Under the pieces are notes generated by a model. That model searched no databases, was not told the origin of the DNA, and saw only the letters and a program-made list of their open reading frames with translations. The position numbers and the translations under genes are program-made. Shown piece by piece: positions 51,978-60,569 of a stretch of DNA of 64,000 nt. The stretch covers positions 36,693 to 100,692 of the forward strand of contig JAGQMS010000001.1 in the NCBI GenBank assembly GCA_020428535.1, in the 5' to 3' direction. Within the stretch, counting starts at the first letter, position 1, and every line of letters begins with the position of its first letter. Source of the DNA: Candidatus Saccharimonadota bacterium (GTDB lineage Bacteria; Patescibacteriota; Saccharimonadia; Saccharimonadales; JAGQMS01).

Positions 51978-53087
51978 ATGGTAAGCGCAGGCAATCATAA
52001 CCACGGCAGTGAAATGCCAGAATGGCTCCCAAGGGCGACTTTTACTGTCATAGGTAGTGTTTTAGCAGTTTATGCAGGATTTTTGTTGATGCGTACACTC
52101 AAGGATTTGATCGCCTGGCTAGTCATAGCACTATTTCTATCTTTTGCACTTGAGCCTCTGACAAATAGGCTAGAAAAACGAGGCTGGAAACGTGGCTATG
52201 CTACAGGGGTGATACTTGTTGCGTCATTGCTTATTTTTGGCGTGTTTGTTGGTTCTATGGTGCCGTTGATTGTAGCTCAAGTTAAAGAACTCATTCAGGA
52301 TGCCCCACATTTTATAAATCAAATTAGTAGTTTCTTGTATGACAAGTTCCGGATCACAATCTCAACCAATGATTTATTAAACAAAATCTCTGATCTCGGA
52401 GCTTCTTTTGGTGTCAGCGGGGGAAATGTAGCTACCAATGTTCTGGGTCTTGGCGGTAGGGTAGTTGGAGGAATATTCCAAACTCTAACTATTGCTCTGT
52501 TCACCTTTTACCTTGTTGTTGATGGGCCTAAGGTCAGAAGGAAAGTCATGGCTTTGATGCCACCCAAACAGCAGAAAATATTCCTAGAGACTTGGGAGGT
52601 GGCGATAGAGAAGATGGGTGGCTACTTATACGTTCGTCTTATCTTGGCAGGACTAACCACTTTGTCGGCATTTATAGTGATGAGTATCGTGCGAGTACCT
52701 TTTGCATTGCCATTAGCACTTTGGATGGGGTTAATTGCACAGTTTATCCCCGTGGTAGGTACTTATATTGCAGCCGCCGTGCCTCTTCTTGTAGCGCTAT
52801 TAGAGAACCCCTGGAGTGCATTAATAGTCCTGATATACGTAATTATTTACCAGCAAATTGAGAATTACTTTATTAGCCCGAAGTTGACTGCGAAAACCAT
52901 GCAACTGCACCCGGCAATAGCAATTACTGCAGCGATCGCAGGAGGCACAATCTATGGTGCTGTCGGAGCATTCTTGGCGTTGCCAGCCGCAGCCATACTA
53001 CAAGTTGTTGGATCAACTTATACGCGTCGACACGAAGTTATAGATGATGATGCAGGACTTTTGAGCAAGCCAAAAGCTAAAAAATAA
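51978..53087 (+). CDS. AI-2E family (PerM/YhhT-like) transporter
   Basis: This is a 369-residue membrane protein with about seven to eight segments. Family landmarks are WLVIALFLSFALEPL, VGGIFQTLTIALFTFYLVVDGP, GLIAQFIPVVGTYIAAAVPLLVA split over about 252-275, and YQQIENYFISPKL. Members export autoinducer-2 or act as sodium/proton antiporters. The substrate here is unknown. It starts 9 nt after the kinase stop. Confidence 0.9.
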   Translation: MVSAGNHNHGSEMPEWLPRATFTVIGSVLAVYAGFLLMRTLKDLIAWLVIALFLSFALEPLTNRLEKRGWKRGYATGVILVASLLIFGVFVGSMVPLIVAQVKELIQDAPHFINQISSFLYDKFRITISTNDLLNKISDLGASFGVSGGNVATNVLGLGGRVVGGIFQTLTIALFTFYLVVDGPKVRRKVMALMPPKQQKIFLETWEVAIEKMGGYLYVRLILAGLTTLSAFIVMSIVRVPFALPLALWMGLIAQFIPVVGTYIAAAVPLLVALLENPWSALIVLIYVIIYQQIENYFISPKLTAKTMQLHPAIAITAAIAGGTIYGAVGAFLALPAAAILQVVGSTYTRRHEVIDDDAGLLSKPKAKK

Positions 53088-53091
53088 ATTA

Positions 53092-53517
53092 TCAGGCTAT
53101 ATTTTTGGTACTACAATTTTTACAAATTCCTAAAAGTTCTAATTTGTGAGACACCGGCTCGAAGTCCGCAGACACACTTATTTCTTTTATTAAGTTTTCC
53201 AACTTCGAGTTGTTTAAATCTTCGCGCCTACCACATTTGATGCAAGCTATATGATGAGAGTGTGGTTTAAATTCCTCGCTAAGATCAATTTTATATTTAA
53301 ATCCTAACGTCACTCGCTCAATGGCTCCGATTTTTTCTAATGTGCTGACAGCGCGGTATACGCTCGCACGATCAATATTTGGCGTACGAGAAATCAATTG
53401 ATTCATCGTCTGCAGGCCATACGAGTATAAAGTCTTCACAACTTCAATACGCGGTTTCGTGAAACTAAGACCATGATTTCTCAAAATATTCTGTAATCTT
53501 TCCGTAACCCTATCCAT
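53092..53517 (-). CDS. Fur-family regulator, probably zinc-responsive (Zur-like)
   Basis: This is a 141-residue regulator with winged helix DRASVYRAVSTLEKIGAIER, HHIACIKCGRRED and a second CxxC (CKNC), with HSHH as metal site. The ATG at 53517 (MDRVTERL) is 6 nt after TATTAT, while the longer frame to 53544 starts at TTG upstream of the -10. It is divergent from a ZIP metal transporter and shares its -35 hexamer, so zinc control of both is likely. Confidence 0.87.
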   Translation of the reverse strand: MDRVTERLQNILRNHGLSFTKPRIEVVKTLYSYGLQTMNQLISRTPNIDRASVYRAVSTLEKIGAIERVTLGFKYKIDLSEEFKPHSHHIACIKCGRREDLNNSKLENLIKEISVSADFEPVSHKLELLGICKNCSTKNIA

Positions 53518-53523
53518 TACTAA

Positions 53524-53575
53524 ATAATATTCAAATTGCGACAAATTTGCAAAAATATGCGACTGACAATAATAT
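53524..53575. promoter_or_regulatory. Overlapping divergent promoters sharing one -35 hexamer
   Basis: The palindromic TTGCAA at 53547-53552 is the -35 for both directions. To the right, 17 nt then TAATAT (53570-53575), 6 nt, and the ZIP ATG. To the left, 17 nt then TATTAT (53524-53529 on the minus strand), 6 nt, and the Fur-type ATG. A TTGC-N9-GCAA dyad (about 53536-53552) covers the shared element and is a candidate operator. Confidence 0.7.
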
Positions 53576-53581
53576 TAGCGT

Positions 53582-54355
53582 ATGCATCAAGGCACCCTTA
53601 CGGAAGTTATTTTTTATTCATTCTTAGGCGGGGCAGTATCTTTACTTGCCAGTATTCTAATCGTTAAAGGCGGGATGAGAACATCTAAAGGATTTACAAA
53701 GTTGGCAATTCCTTTTGCCGCCGGCGCACTTCTGAGTGCTGTTTTTATAGACCTGCTCCCCGAAGGGCTTGCTTCCAGCGAGTCAAACATAGTAATGACC
53801 TCAGCTCTAGTTGGGTTTTTACTCTTTTTTACCATGGAAAGACTGTCTCAGTGGTTTCATCACCATCATGAAGAGGACGATGAGCATCATCGTAGCGGAA
53901 GTGTAAACTTATTCATCCTTGCTAATACTCTTCATAATGCCCTAGATGGTGTGGCTATCGGGTCAGCATTCTTGGTCAGCACCAAGGCAGGGATAATCAC
54001 GACCGTTGTTATTGCTGCTCATGAAATACCGCACGAAATTGGTGACATAGGCGTGCTACTTGCTAGAAAGTTATCGGAGCTGAAAGTCATACTGGCAAAT
54101 GCACTTGGTGCATTAGCGGCGGTTGTCTTGGCGGTTCTAAGCTATGTTCTAGGGGGTGAAGACAAATTGCCCGTTGGAGCACTTCTTGGCTTGAGCGCAG
54201 GATTTTTGATCTACGTCGCGGCTAGTGATCTTATACCTACAATTCACAAAAGCAAAGCAAAAAAAGGCAAGATTGATCTAAGCCTCATAGTGCTAATAGT
54301 CGGAGTTCTTGCTGTAGTTCTGGCGGTAAAACTTGCCGATAAGGTTATAGGATAA
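53582..54355 (+). CDS. ZIP-family metal transporter
   Basis: This is a 257-residue membrane protein with about eight segments. Metal-path residues are in HNALDGVAIG and HEIPHEIGDIG, typical of ZIP transporters that bring zinc or iron into the cytoplasm. A His-rich loop (WFHHHHEEDDEHH, about 91-103) lies between segments. The mRNA is probably leaderless. It is divergent from a Zur-like regulator. Confidence 0.94.
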   Translation: MHQGTLTEVIFYSFLGGAVSLLASILIVKGGMRTSKGFTKLAIPFAAGALLSAVFIDLLPEGLASSESNIVMTSALVGFLLFFTMERLSQWFHHHHEEDDEHHRSGSVNLFILANTLHNALDGVAIGSAFLVSTKAGIITTVVIAAHEIPHEIGDIGVLLARKLSELKVILANALGALAAVVLAVLSYVLGGEDKLPVGALLGLSAGFLIYVAASDLIPTIHKSKAKKGKIDLSLIVLIVGVLAVVLAVKLADKVIG

Positions 54356-54374
54356 CTTAGGGTACAATAAGATT

Positions 54375-55436
54375 ATGAATTCAATGCTTATTGCTGTTAT
54401 TTTGGGTGTGAACTTATTGTTAATTTTATATTTAATTTCAAGATCTAAATCGGTTGACAAAAAAGATGATTCATCACAGCTAATTCAACAGAATATACAC
54501 CATCTTTCAGACAATATCTTGCAACTTAAAGATCAGCTCCAACAACAGATAGATAAAAAACTTGGCGAAAATCAATCAAGCATGAGTGAACAACTTGCTT
54601 CAAGTGCAAAATTGATCAAGGACGTAACGGAAAGATTAACGAAACTCGACGATACTAATAAACGGGTTGTTGATGTGGCTGATGAATTAAAGCAATTACA
54701 AAATGTATTACAAAACCCAAAACAACGAGGTGTGCTTGGTGAGTTTTATCTAGAGCAAATATTGCAGAATCTACTACCTCCATCGTCATATTCTTTGCAA
54801 TATAAGATCGCAGAAGGATTCGTTGTCGACGCAGTTATTCATCTTGACGATAAAATACTGCCAATTGATAGTAAATTTTCGTTAGAAAATTACAACCGAC
54901 TCTTAGATGCAAAAGAAGGTGATCGTGAACAGCTTGAAAAAGCATTTAAGGAAGATTTGAAAAAGCGAATCGATGAGACATCAAAATATATTCAGCCAAA
55001 GAAAGGCACCCTTGATCAAGCGTTGATGTTTATCCCTAGCGAGGCGATTTACTACGACCTTCTCGCTAATAAAGTTGGAGCAGGGGGTGTGAACGGCAGA
55101 GACCTAATGCAATATGCGGCAGTCGACAAACGTGTAGTTATAGTAGGCCCAAGTACCTTGAGCGCTATGCTACAGGTAATAGTTCAGGGTTTAAAAAGTC
55201 TTGAAATCCAGAAAGATACAGAGCTAATAAGAAATAATATTGAACAACTTCAAAAACATCTCATCGGCTATGATGCATATTTTAAGAAGATCGGGAGTTC
55301 CCTGGGTGCGACTGTTACTCACTATAATAATGCTTCAAAACAGTTGAGTCAGATAGACAAGGACATTGTAAAAATTGGTGGTGGCGAGACTGTAATTGAT
55401 ACTGAAGCACTCAATAAGCCACTGATCGACGAATAG
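54375..55436 (+). CDS. rmuC: RmuC-family protein
   Basis: This is a 353-residue protein. An N-terminal membrane segment (LIAVILGVNLLLILYLIS) and a coiled coil (about 30-110) precede the RmuC nuclease-like domain: KQRGVLGEFYLEQIL, PIDSKFSLENY, QALMFIPSEAIY and VVIVGPSTLSAML. RmuC proteins limit inversions and act in DNA recombination. TACAAT ends 6 nt before the ATG, a leaderless layout. Confidence 0.93.
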   Translation: MNSMLIAVILGVNLLLILYLISRSKSVDKKDDSSQLIQQNIHHLSDNILQLKDQLQQQIDKKLGENQSSMSEQLASSAKLIKDVTERLTKLDDTNKRVVDVADELKQLQNVLQNPKQRGVLGEFYLEQILQNLLPPSSYSLQYKIAEGFVVDAVIHLDDKILPIDSKFSLENYNRLLDAKEGDREQLEKAFKEDLKKRIDETSKYIQPKKGTLDQALMFIPSEAIYYDLLANKVGAGGVNGRDLMQYAAVDKRVVIVGPSTLSAMLQVIVQGLKSLEIQKDTELIRNNIEQLQKHLIGYDAYFKKIGSSLGATVTHYNNASKQLSQIDKDIVKIGGGETVIDTEALNKPLIDE

Positions 55437-55460
55437 AATCGTGGTATCATTATCAGTAAG

Positions 55461-56582
55461 ATGAAGGTGGTAATTATAGGTGGTGGGATAGCTGCTGTGA
55501 AAACAGCCATGGGTTTGCGTGGTATAGAAAATTGCCAAGTTGAACTGATTTCTGACAGCCCAGAAGTACATTCCTATTCGTCACTTTCACAAGAGTTGTA
55601 TCATCGAGCTCCAAATCTCAGGGAGTTAAGTATCAGCGATATATTTGCTGACGATAAAAACATAGATGTAGTGATTGACTCGGTGGTTGCTATCAACAAT
55701 CAAGTAAAAGCAGTAAAAGGCTCTAGCGGTAATATATATCGATACGACACCCTTATCTTGGCTTCAGGATTTGGCGACGGCTCACCAAAGTATAGTGTTC
55801 CTGGAGTAGAATACTTTGCATATTCGGTTTACAGTGAAAAATCGCTGAGCGAACTGAAGATAAAGCTATCATGTTTAATCGACGATAGGTCTAGAAAGAA
55901 GATACGCGTAATTGTAGTCGGTGGAGGTCTTTCTGGCGTTGAGTTCGCTTCAAATGTTTCTAACTTTGCTAGAACAAACTTTGCTGACAAATTTGAAAAC
56001 AAAACCATTGAAGTAGAATTGATTGAGTCCACAAATAAAGTCTTACCTAAATTAAATGACGAAATTTCAGATAAAGCTCTAAAGCGATTAAACAGCCTTG
56101 GAGTCAGAATTTACCTACACTCAAAAGTTAAGCAAATTAGCGACCACACAGTAAAACTAACTAATGATGAAAGGGTTGCAGATTTAATAGTATGGGCGGG
56201 CAACATTAACCAAAATACTTTGGTTTCAAGGTATGAGAATTTGCTGAAACAGAAAGATGGCAAGGTGTTGGTGGATAAATACATGTCAGCGGTAAACGCT
56301 CCAGAAATAATCGTTATAGGAGATGCGGCTGCTACACCATATTCTGGAGTAATTCAAACGGCGATATACGATGCTGAATATGCTTCAGAACTCATCAAAT
56401 CCCGGGTAAATAAGAAGTCACCTAAAGAATATGTTCCAAGACAGCCCGAGATTGTCGCAACCCTGGGTAAAGGTTGGTCGCTATATATCTCAAAGAATAA
56501 GGCTCACAGCGGTAAGAAGGGTTGGCGTCGACGTCATAAACCTGAGAATAAAATAAATAAAAGACTTCGTTCACTGGCTTAA
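55461..56582 (+). CDS. NDH-2-like FAD-dependent oxidoreductase
   Basis: This is a 373-residue flavoprotein of the pyridine nucleotide-disulfide family. FAD site VIIGGGIAAVKTAMGL (3-18), NAD(P) site VVVGGGLSGVEFASN (about 150-164), and the third FAD contact IVIGDAAATPYSG. The layout matches type II NADH dehydrogenases, which oxidise NADH and reduce quinone at the membrane. The C-terminus is basic (KKGWRRRHKPENKINKRLR) and could bind the membrane. It overlaps the converging hydrolase gene by 12 nt. Confidence 0.88.
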   Translation: MKVVIIGGGIAAVKTAMGLRGIENCQVELISDSPEVHSYSSLSQELYHRAPNLRELSISDIFADDKNIDVVIDSVVAINNQVKAVKGSSGNIYRYDTLILASGFGDGSPKYSVPGVEYFAYSVYSEKSLSELKIKLSCLIDDRSRKKIRVIVVGGGLSGVEFASNVSNFARTNFADKFENKTIEVELIESTNKVLPKLNDEISDKALKRLNSLGVRIYLHSKVKQISDHTVKLTNDERVADLIVWAGNINQNTLVSRYENLLKQKDGKVLVDKYMSAVNAPEIIVIGDAAATPYSGVIQTAIYDAEYASELIKSRVNKKSPKEYVPRQPEIVATLGKGWSLYISKNKAHSGKKGWRRRHKPENKINKRLRSLA

Positions 56583-57887
56583 AAGATCAATTGTAAGTGC
56601 AGCTGTCCAGGAAAAATTTGCTGCCCCTAGTGGCTGTCCATCAACAGGCGAAAAGTACTCATACGGTCCGTGATACTCAACTAATTCGATAGTTTTCTTG
56701 ATTATATCGTCTGCTATTTCAGAGAATCCATATTGTTTGAGCCCATCTATTATCAGCCAGTTTGTATTCACCCACGTGGGTCCTTGCCAGTATCGCATAG
56801 GGTCAAAATCTTTATTGTTAACTGGAACGCTCGGTATCGGATGCCGTAGCCCAAAGATTTTGTAGTTCTTTATCTGGTCGACTAGACGTTGCGCTTGATC
56901 TTGAGATATAACTCCTGAATATAGAGGTAGTAACGAAGAAATCGTGAGATTCTGTAGCGGCTGTCCTGTAATGAAATCTTTAGAGTAAAAGTTTCCATCT
57001 TGTTTATCCCAAGATTTCTTAAGAGCATCAGCTTGCCGGTGAATCATATCAAGCAATTCTTTAGGTATTTTGACCCGTGCCATCTCCGCTAATTCAATCA
57101 GAATCTTATTGTTTCTAGCTAAAATGCTATTGAAGCCAATATCCTCTATACAAAACAGCGATCTATGTAGAATTTTGATAATGTCATAGTTTTTTCTTCG
57201 GAAACGACGAATCATATCGAACATAACCAAAGCTTCAACATTAGATATTCTTTGACCTGGGGCAACATGCCTCGTATCTCTTCTTAGCACATTTACTATT
57301 CCGTCGAGATGAAGTTTTTCTATAGCCACTATCCACCAGGGTTTACTATGCTCGCTAAGTTGCTCCATCCAGACAGGATTATTATCTAATCCGGTTTCCC
57401 ATGGGTGAATTTGCAAGGTCAGGCCTTCGCCGTGAGGATCTCTTTCAGACATTAGCCATTGATGGTGATTAAACAACTTTGGCAAGACTTGCTTATAGAA
57501 TTTTATTGCATCAGATTTATTTAATTTTGAACCAACCTTTTTAATCGCTTCGGCAATTATGGGAGGTTGGGTAATCCCACTTGTTGAAAGATTGTCGGGG
57601 CTATAGGGGCTCATAAAACTACGCCAAATATCTCGATCGGTGCCATAGTTCAAACTTGGATCAAATATCATATGCGGTATCATGCCATTAGACCACTGAC
57701 CTTCAAGGAGTGACATAATCTCATCCTTAGCTCTTTCAATATCGTAGTGCCGAAGACCGATTGCTATGAAACAACTGTCCCATAGCCACTGATGAGGGTA
57801 TAGATCTGGGGCGGGCATGGTATGACTACCATTTTGGTTTATGCTTAAGACTTCACGGCATATCTTAATTAAATGTTCTCGTTCCAT
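56571..57887 (-). CDS. Glycoside hydrolase, GH63/glucosylglycerate hydrolase-like
   Basis: This is a 438-residue (alpha/alpha)6-barrel type enzyme. PDLYPHQWLWDSCFIAIGLRH near the start, EGQWSNGMIPHMIF, HPWETGLDNNP and YWQGPTWVNTNWLIIDGL are shared with GH63 mannosylglycerate and glucosylglycerate hydrolases and related trehalase-like enzymes. The Asp in WLWDS and acidic residues later would be catalytic. No signal peptide is present, so it acts on a cytoplasmic sugar. It stands alone. Confidence 0.8.
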   Translation of the reverse strand: MEREHLIKICREVLSINQNGSHTMPAPDLYPHQWLWDSCFIAIGLRHYDIERAKDEIMSLLEGQWSNGMIPHMIFDPSLNYGTDRDIWRSFMSPYSPDNLSTSGITQPPIIAEAIKKVGSKLNKSDAIKFYKQVLPKLFNHHQWLMSERDPHGEGLTLQIHPWETGLDNNPVWMEQLSEHSKPWWIVAIEKLHLDGIVNVLRRDTRHVAPGQRISNVEALVMFDMIRRFRRKNYDIIKILHRSLFCIEDIGFNSILARNNKILIELAEMARVKIPKELLDMIHRQADALKKSWDKQDGNFYSKDFITGQPLQNLTISSLLPLYSGVISQDQAQRLVDQIKNYKIFGLRHPIPSVPVNNKDFDPMRYWQGPTWVNTNWLIIDGLKQYGFSEIADDIIKKTIELVEYHGPYEYFSPVDGQPLGAANFSWTAALTIDLLSQ

Positions 57888-57922
57888 ACCGCTTTAGTAT
57901 AAAGCCTTGCAAACGACGAATC

Positions 57923-57948
57923 CAATACTTTGAAATCAAGTATTGACA
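57923..57948 (+). promoter_or_regulatory. Dyad operator overlapping the -35 of the PadR gene
   Basis: CAATACTT-TGAAATC-AAGTATTG (57923-57945) is a perfect 8-bp dyad. Its right arm runs into TTGACA (57943-57948), the -35. The dyad probably binds the PadR-type product (autoregulation). Confidence 0.6.
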
Positions 57949-57978
57949 TAGCCAGGTACCTTGTAGTAAAAAGGTAGT

Positions 57979-58311
57979 ATGGAAAAACAAAGTAATATCA
58001 ACGAAATTCGAAAGGGCTTACTCGTACTGGCTGTGCTAAGAGTAATCTCAAGAAGGAAATTATATGTTGGCGAGTTGCTAGATGAGCTTTCAAATACCGA
58101 ATTTGCTACGCAAGAAGGTACGATCTACCCATTGCTAAGCAAAATGAAGCGGGAAGGCTTAATTTTGCACGAATGGGTTGAGAGCCCTAATGGTCCACCA
58201 AGAAAGTATTATCTTCTAAGCAAATCTGGCGAACAGAGAATGGATGAGTTGCTCAAATATTTATCAAAGCTACATTTAGATATAAAGAAACTTGGAGGTG
58301 AAAAGAAATGA
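57979..58311 (+). CDS. PadR-family transcriptional regulator
   Basis: This 110-residue winged-helix protein has GLLVLAVLRVISRR, GTIYPLLSKMKREGLI and PPRKYYLLSKSGEQRM, the PadR hallmarks. It overlaps the PspC gene by 4 nt, the usual pairing of PadR with HAAS/PspC membrane proteins. TTGACA and an overlapping dyad lie upstream. Confidence 0.93.
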   Translation: MEKQSNINEIRKGLLVLAVLRVISRRKLYVGELLDELSNTEFATQEGTIYPLLSKMKREGLILHEWVESPNGPPRKYYLLSKSGEQRMDELLKYLSKLHLDIKKLGGEKK

Positions 58312-59669
58312 AAAAAACGGAAACTGTCAGCATTGGCCGAGTTGGGTTTATATGCGACAAAGACGCATACGAAGTTTTAAATGAATACTTAAAGCGTTGC
58401 TCGGATGCACTAAAAACGGACCAGGATAGTGAAGAAATAATGCTAGATCTGGAGAGCTCCATGGCTAGTCACTTAAAAGATTTGTGCGCTGACATGGTGG
58501 TTGATAAATTAGCTGCAGAAAAAGTTATAGAAATCATGGGTGAAGTGGAAATTACCTCTGAATCAACCAACGGTAAAGACCGACAAAAGGTAGAAGAAAA
58601 TAGTTCCGAGAATGATAATGAATCTATTTTGGATAAATTGAAATTAAAGCAACCATTGTTTAGAGATACGAATCGCGGGATATTAGGCGGGGTTTGTGCG
58701 GGTATAGCGAAATCGCTGGATGTAGACCCATTTTGGGTAAGAGTCTTTTGGGTAGTCACTGCGTTTTTCTATGGTATTACAGTGCCAGTTTACCTGGTGC
58801 TCTGGGCGCTATTGAAGGATTCTAATGATAACCCTGAATCAAAAACAACCGCTCAGGAAGTGATTAATAATATCAAGGATAAAATTACACCAACGGCAGA
58901 AAAAATTAGACCGTATGAAAGATTCTTAAGAAAACTGTTCTTGATTTTGTTCAAAACAATATGGAACGTTTTGAGAATATTAGTGTGCATCGTACTAGTG
59001 CTGACTGCTATTGGTTGGGCTGGGACGCTATTCTTTATGATGGGTAACCCGGCAAGTTTTGATATTTTTGGAGGTAGTGTCGGTTGGCTAGAGTATATCT
59101 TAATCATTAGTGCTGGATTCATAATCCTGATTCCTCTTTTCGAACTACTAAGTGCAATGATCAGACCTCGAAGATTTGGTTCAAGAATATCTCTAGGTCT
59201 ATGGAGTGTTTGGGCGCTTTCATTGATTGTGGCGTCAGCTAGTTTTATGAACGTGTTCCCCAAGGTTAGGTCATATATTATTCAAGAAAAACCTAAAAAT
59301 AAGTTTATCTATACTGAAGTTCACGATAATAATATTGTTGATTGGTGCTTCAGCCCCCTGGGGACGTGCTCAAACCGACAAACTTTTCTTTTTGAAACGC
59401 AAAGGTGCGGGGTTGATGTTACGGTTTACGATAAGGAAGACCGCGCCGAATGGATGTCGCGTGGTTGGACCCCAGAATATTTGGATTATCAAGTCCCGGT
59501 CAGCCAGGACGAGTATTGCAATAAGGTGAGAGAGCTTTCAGAGCTATACAAGGGTGGAAATGTTCTTTTTGCAGATGAAGTTACGAACGATCCCGTATAT
59601 ATTTCCACGTATACATACAATGACGGAACTAATAAATCGTTATGGTATATGGAGTATTTACATCGTTAA
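58308..59669 (+). CDS. PspC-domain membrane protein with N-terminal HAAS-like region
   Basis: This is a 453-residue protein. Residues 1-100 are helical (HAAS/DUF1700-like: DLESSMASHLKDLC), typical of partners of PadR. PspC follows at about 115-170 (RGILGGVCAGIAKSLDVDPFW plus membrane segment). Three more hydrophobic segments lie at about 220-325, and an outer C-terminal domain contains three cysteines. PspC proteins take part in envelope stress responses. The start overlaps the padR stop. Confidence 0.87.
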   Translation: MKKTETVSIGRVGFICDKDAYEVLNEYLKRCSDALKTDQDSEEIMLDLESSMASHLKDLCADMVVDKLAAEKVIEIMGEVEITSESTNGKDRQKVEENSSENDNESILDKLKLKQPLFRDTNRGILGGVCAGIAKSLDVDPFWVRVFWVVTAFFYGITVPVYLVLWALLKDSNDNPESKTTAQEVINNIKDKITPTAEKIRPYERFLRKLFLILFKTIWNVLRILVCIVLVLTAIGWAGTLFFMMGNPASFDIFGGSVGWLEYILIISAGFIILIPLFELLSAMIRPRRFGSRISLGLWSVWALSLIVASASFMNVFPKVRSYIIQEKPKNKFIYTEVHDNNIVDWCFSPLGTCSNRQTFLFETQRCGVDVTVYDKEDRAEWMSRGWTPEYLDYQVPVSQDEYCNKVRELSELYKGGNVLFADEVTNDPVYISTYTYNDGTNKSLWYMEYLHR

Positions 59670-60166
59670 CGGAAATTTGTGAAAGAAACTGGGAAGTCAA
59701 AATCAGTGTCGCGGATGAGTTGCATAGCTTGTTGTAACTCATCTTTTTTAGGGCTCATCACACGCACTTCTTCCCCTTGGATCTGGGCTTTAACTTTAGG
59801 CAATCTATCTCGCAAAAGAGCGGTGATTTTTTTAGCTTTTTCTTGGTCAAGTCCTTTCTTGAAAGTAATCTCCCAAGTCATCTTCATATTAGAAGTTGTG
59901 GGTTCCTTGGATGTATCGAAAGTTTTTTGGCTAACTCCTCGGGTAGCTGCTTTTTTTCGGACCATTTCTATAATTGCATCAAGATGAAACTGGTTGTCTC
60001 CAGTAACTAAGAAGCCGTTCTTCTCAGAATTAAGCCAGTCGATATTCGAGCTTGTACCTTTTAGGTCATAACGGGTTGTGACTTCGCGTTGAACTTGATC
60101 AAGGACGTTGTTCATCTCGCCCTTATCAAATTCACTCACAATATCAAATGAGAAATTTCCTGCCAT
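59666..60166 (-). CDS. yajQ: YajQ family nucleotide-binding protein
   Basis: This 166-residue protein matches YajQ/UPF0234 along its length: NFSFDIVSEFDKGE, ITTRYDLKG-type VTTRYDLKG, SQKTFD, IQGEEVRVMSPKKDELQ and FPVSFTNFR at the end. Some members bind c-di-GMP or tRNA. The cellular role is not settled. It overlaps the convergent PspC gene by 4 nt. Confidence 0.93.
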   Translation of the reverse strand: MAGNFSFDIVSEFDKGEMNNVLDQVQREVTTRYDLKGTSSNIDWLNSEKNGFLVTGDNQFHLDAIIEMVRKKAATRGVSQKTFDTSKEPTTSNMKMTWEITFKKGLDQEKAKKITALLRDRLPKVKAQIQGEEVRVMSPKKDELQQAMQLIRDTDFDFPVSFTNFR

Positions 60167-60186
60167 GGACGTATGCTAGCATACTT

Positions 60187-60216
60187 TAGGACATAGGACA
60201 TAGGACATAGGACATA
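60187..60216. repeat. Heptamer tandem repeat AGGACAT
   Basis: Four consecutive copies of AGGACAT lie between yajQ and the promoter of the structured RNA. They probably arose by slippage. Confidence 0.8.
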
Positions 60217-60220
60217 CGGT

Positions 60221-60249
60221 TGATCATGGGGCTGGAATTTGTTATAAAT
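60221..60249 (+). promoter_or_regulatory. Promoter TTGATC-17-TATAAA for the structured RNA
   Basis: TTGATC, 17 nt, TATAAA, reading toward the RNA at 60256-60513. No coding frame with a start signal follows. Confidence 0.65.
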
Positions 60250-60255
60250 AACTCA

Positions 60256-60513
60256 CCCTAAGAATTTAGAGAGAGAGGTAGCATCGAAAATGGGTCGAGG
60301 GCTACCGTCAGTGCCACTGCTTAAGGCTGCATATTCAAACGTGAACAAAATATGCGCCGGTAGTCGATGGTTGGTTCCTCGACTTACTTTGCATACAGGC
60401 ATTGTCGTGACACCGGGAAGGGTTAGGCCTCTTCCATTGCTTCGTCACTTATCTCTCTGCCCTCCCGGTCCTGACGCGCTGATAAGCGCTCGGACCGGGA
60501 GGGATTTTCATTT
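60256..60513 (+). ncRNA. Free-standing structured RNA of unknown family
   Basis: About 250 nt between a promoter and a strong terminator. Proposed stems: closing AGAGAGAG with TCTCTCT (about 60270/60453); GGTAGC...GCTACC; GGC-GCATATT...AATATGC-GCC; GTCGA...TCGAC; GTGAC...GTCAC enclosing GGAAG...CTTCC. The terminator is CCCTCCCGGTCC (60460-60471) with GGACCGGGAGGG (60492-60503) and ATTTTCATTT. The branched form with one closing stem suggests a functional RNA or a large leader of the gene at 60570. It does not show RNase P, SRP or tmRNA signatures. Confidence 0.6.
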
Positions 60514-60569
60514 CTAGTGAAAAAGTATTCACTGCTATTTCTAATATTCTCAGTGAAAATGAAAACACT

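Noticed and set aside
60187..60216. CRISPR-like short repeat.
   Set aside because: Seven-base units in direct contact without spacers. This is a simple tandem repeat.
60256..60513. Cobalamin riboswitch, because of GCCACTG and GGGAAGG segments.
   Set aside because: The segments are in the wrong order and spacing for the B12 consensus, and the downstream gene is unrelated to cobalamin.
60290..60517. 75-codon plus-strand frame within the structured RNA.
   Set aside because: It has no SD, its product is unlike a folded protein, and it runs through the terminator hairpin.
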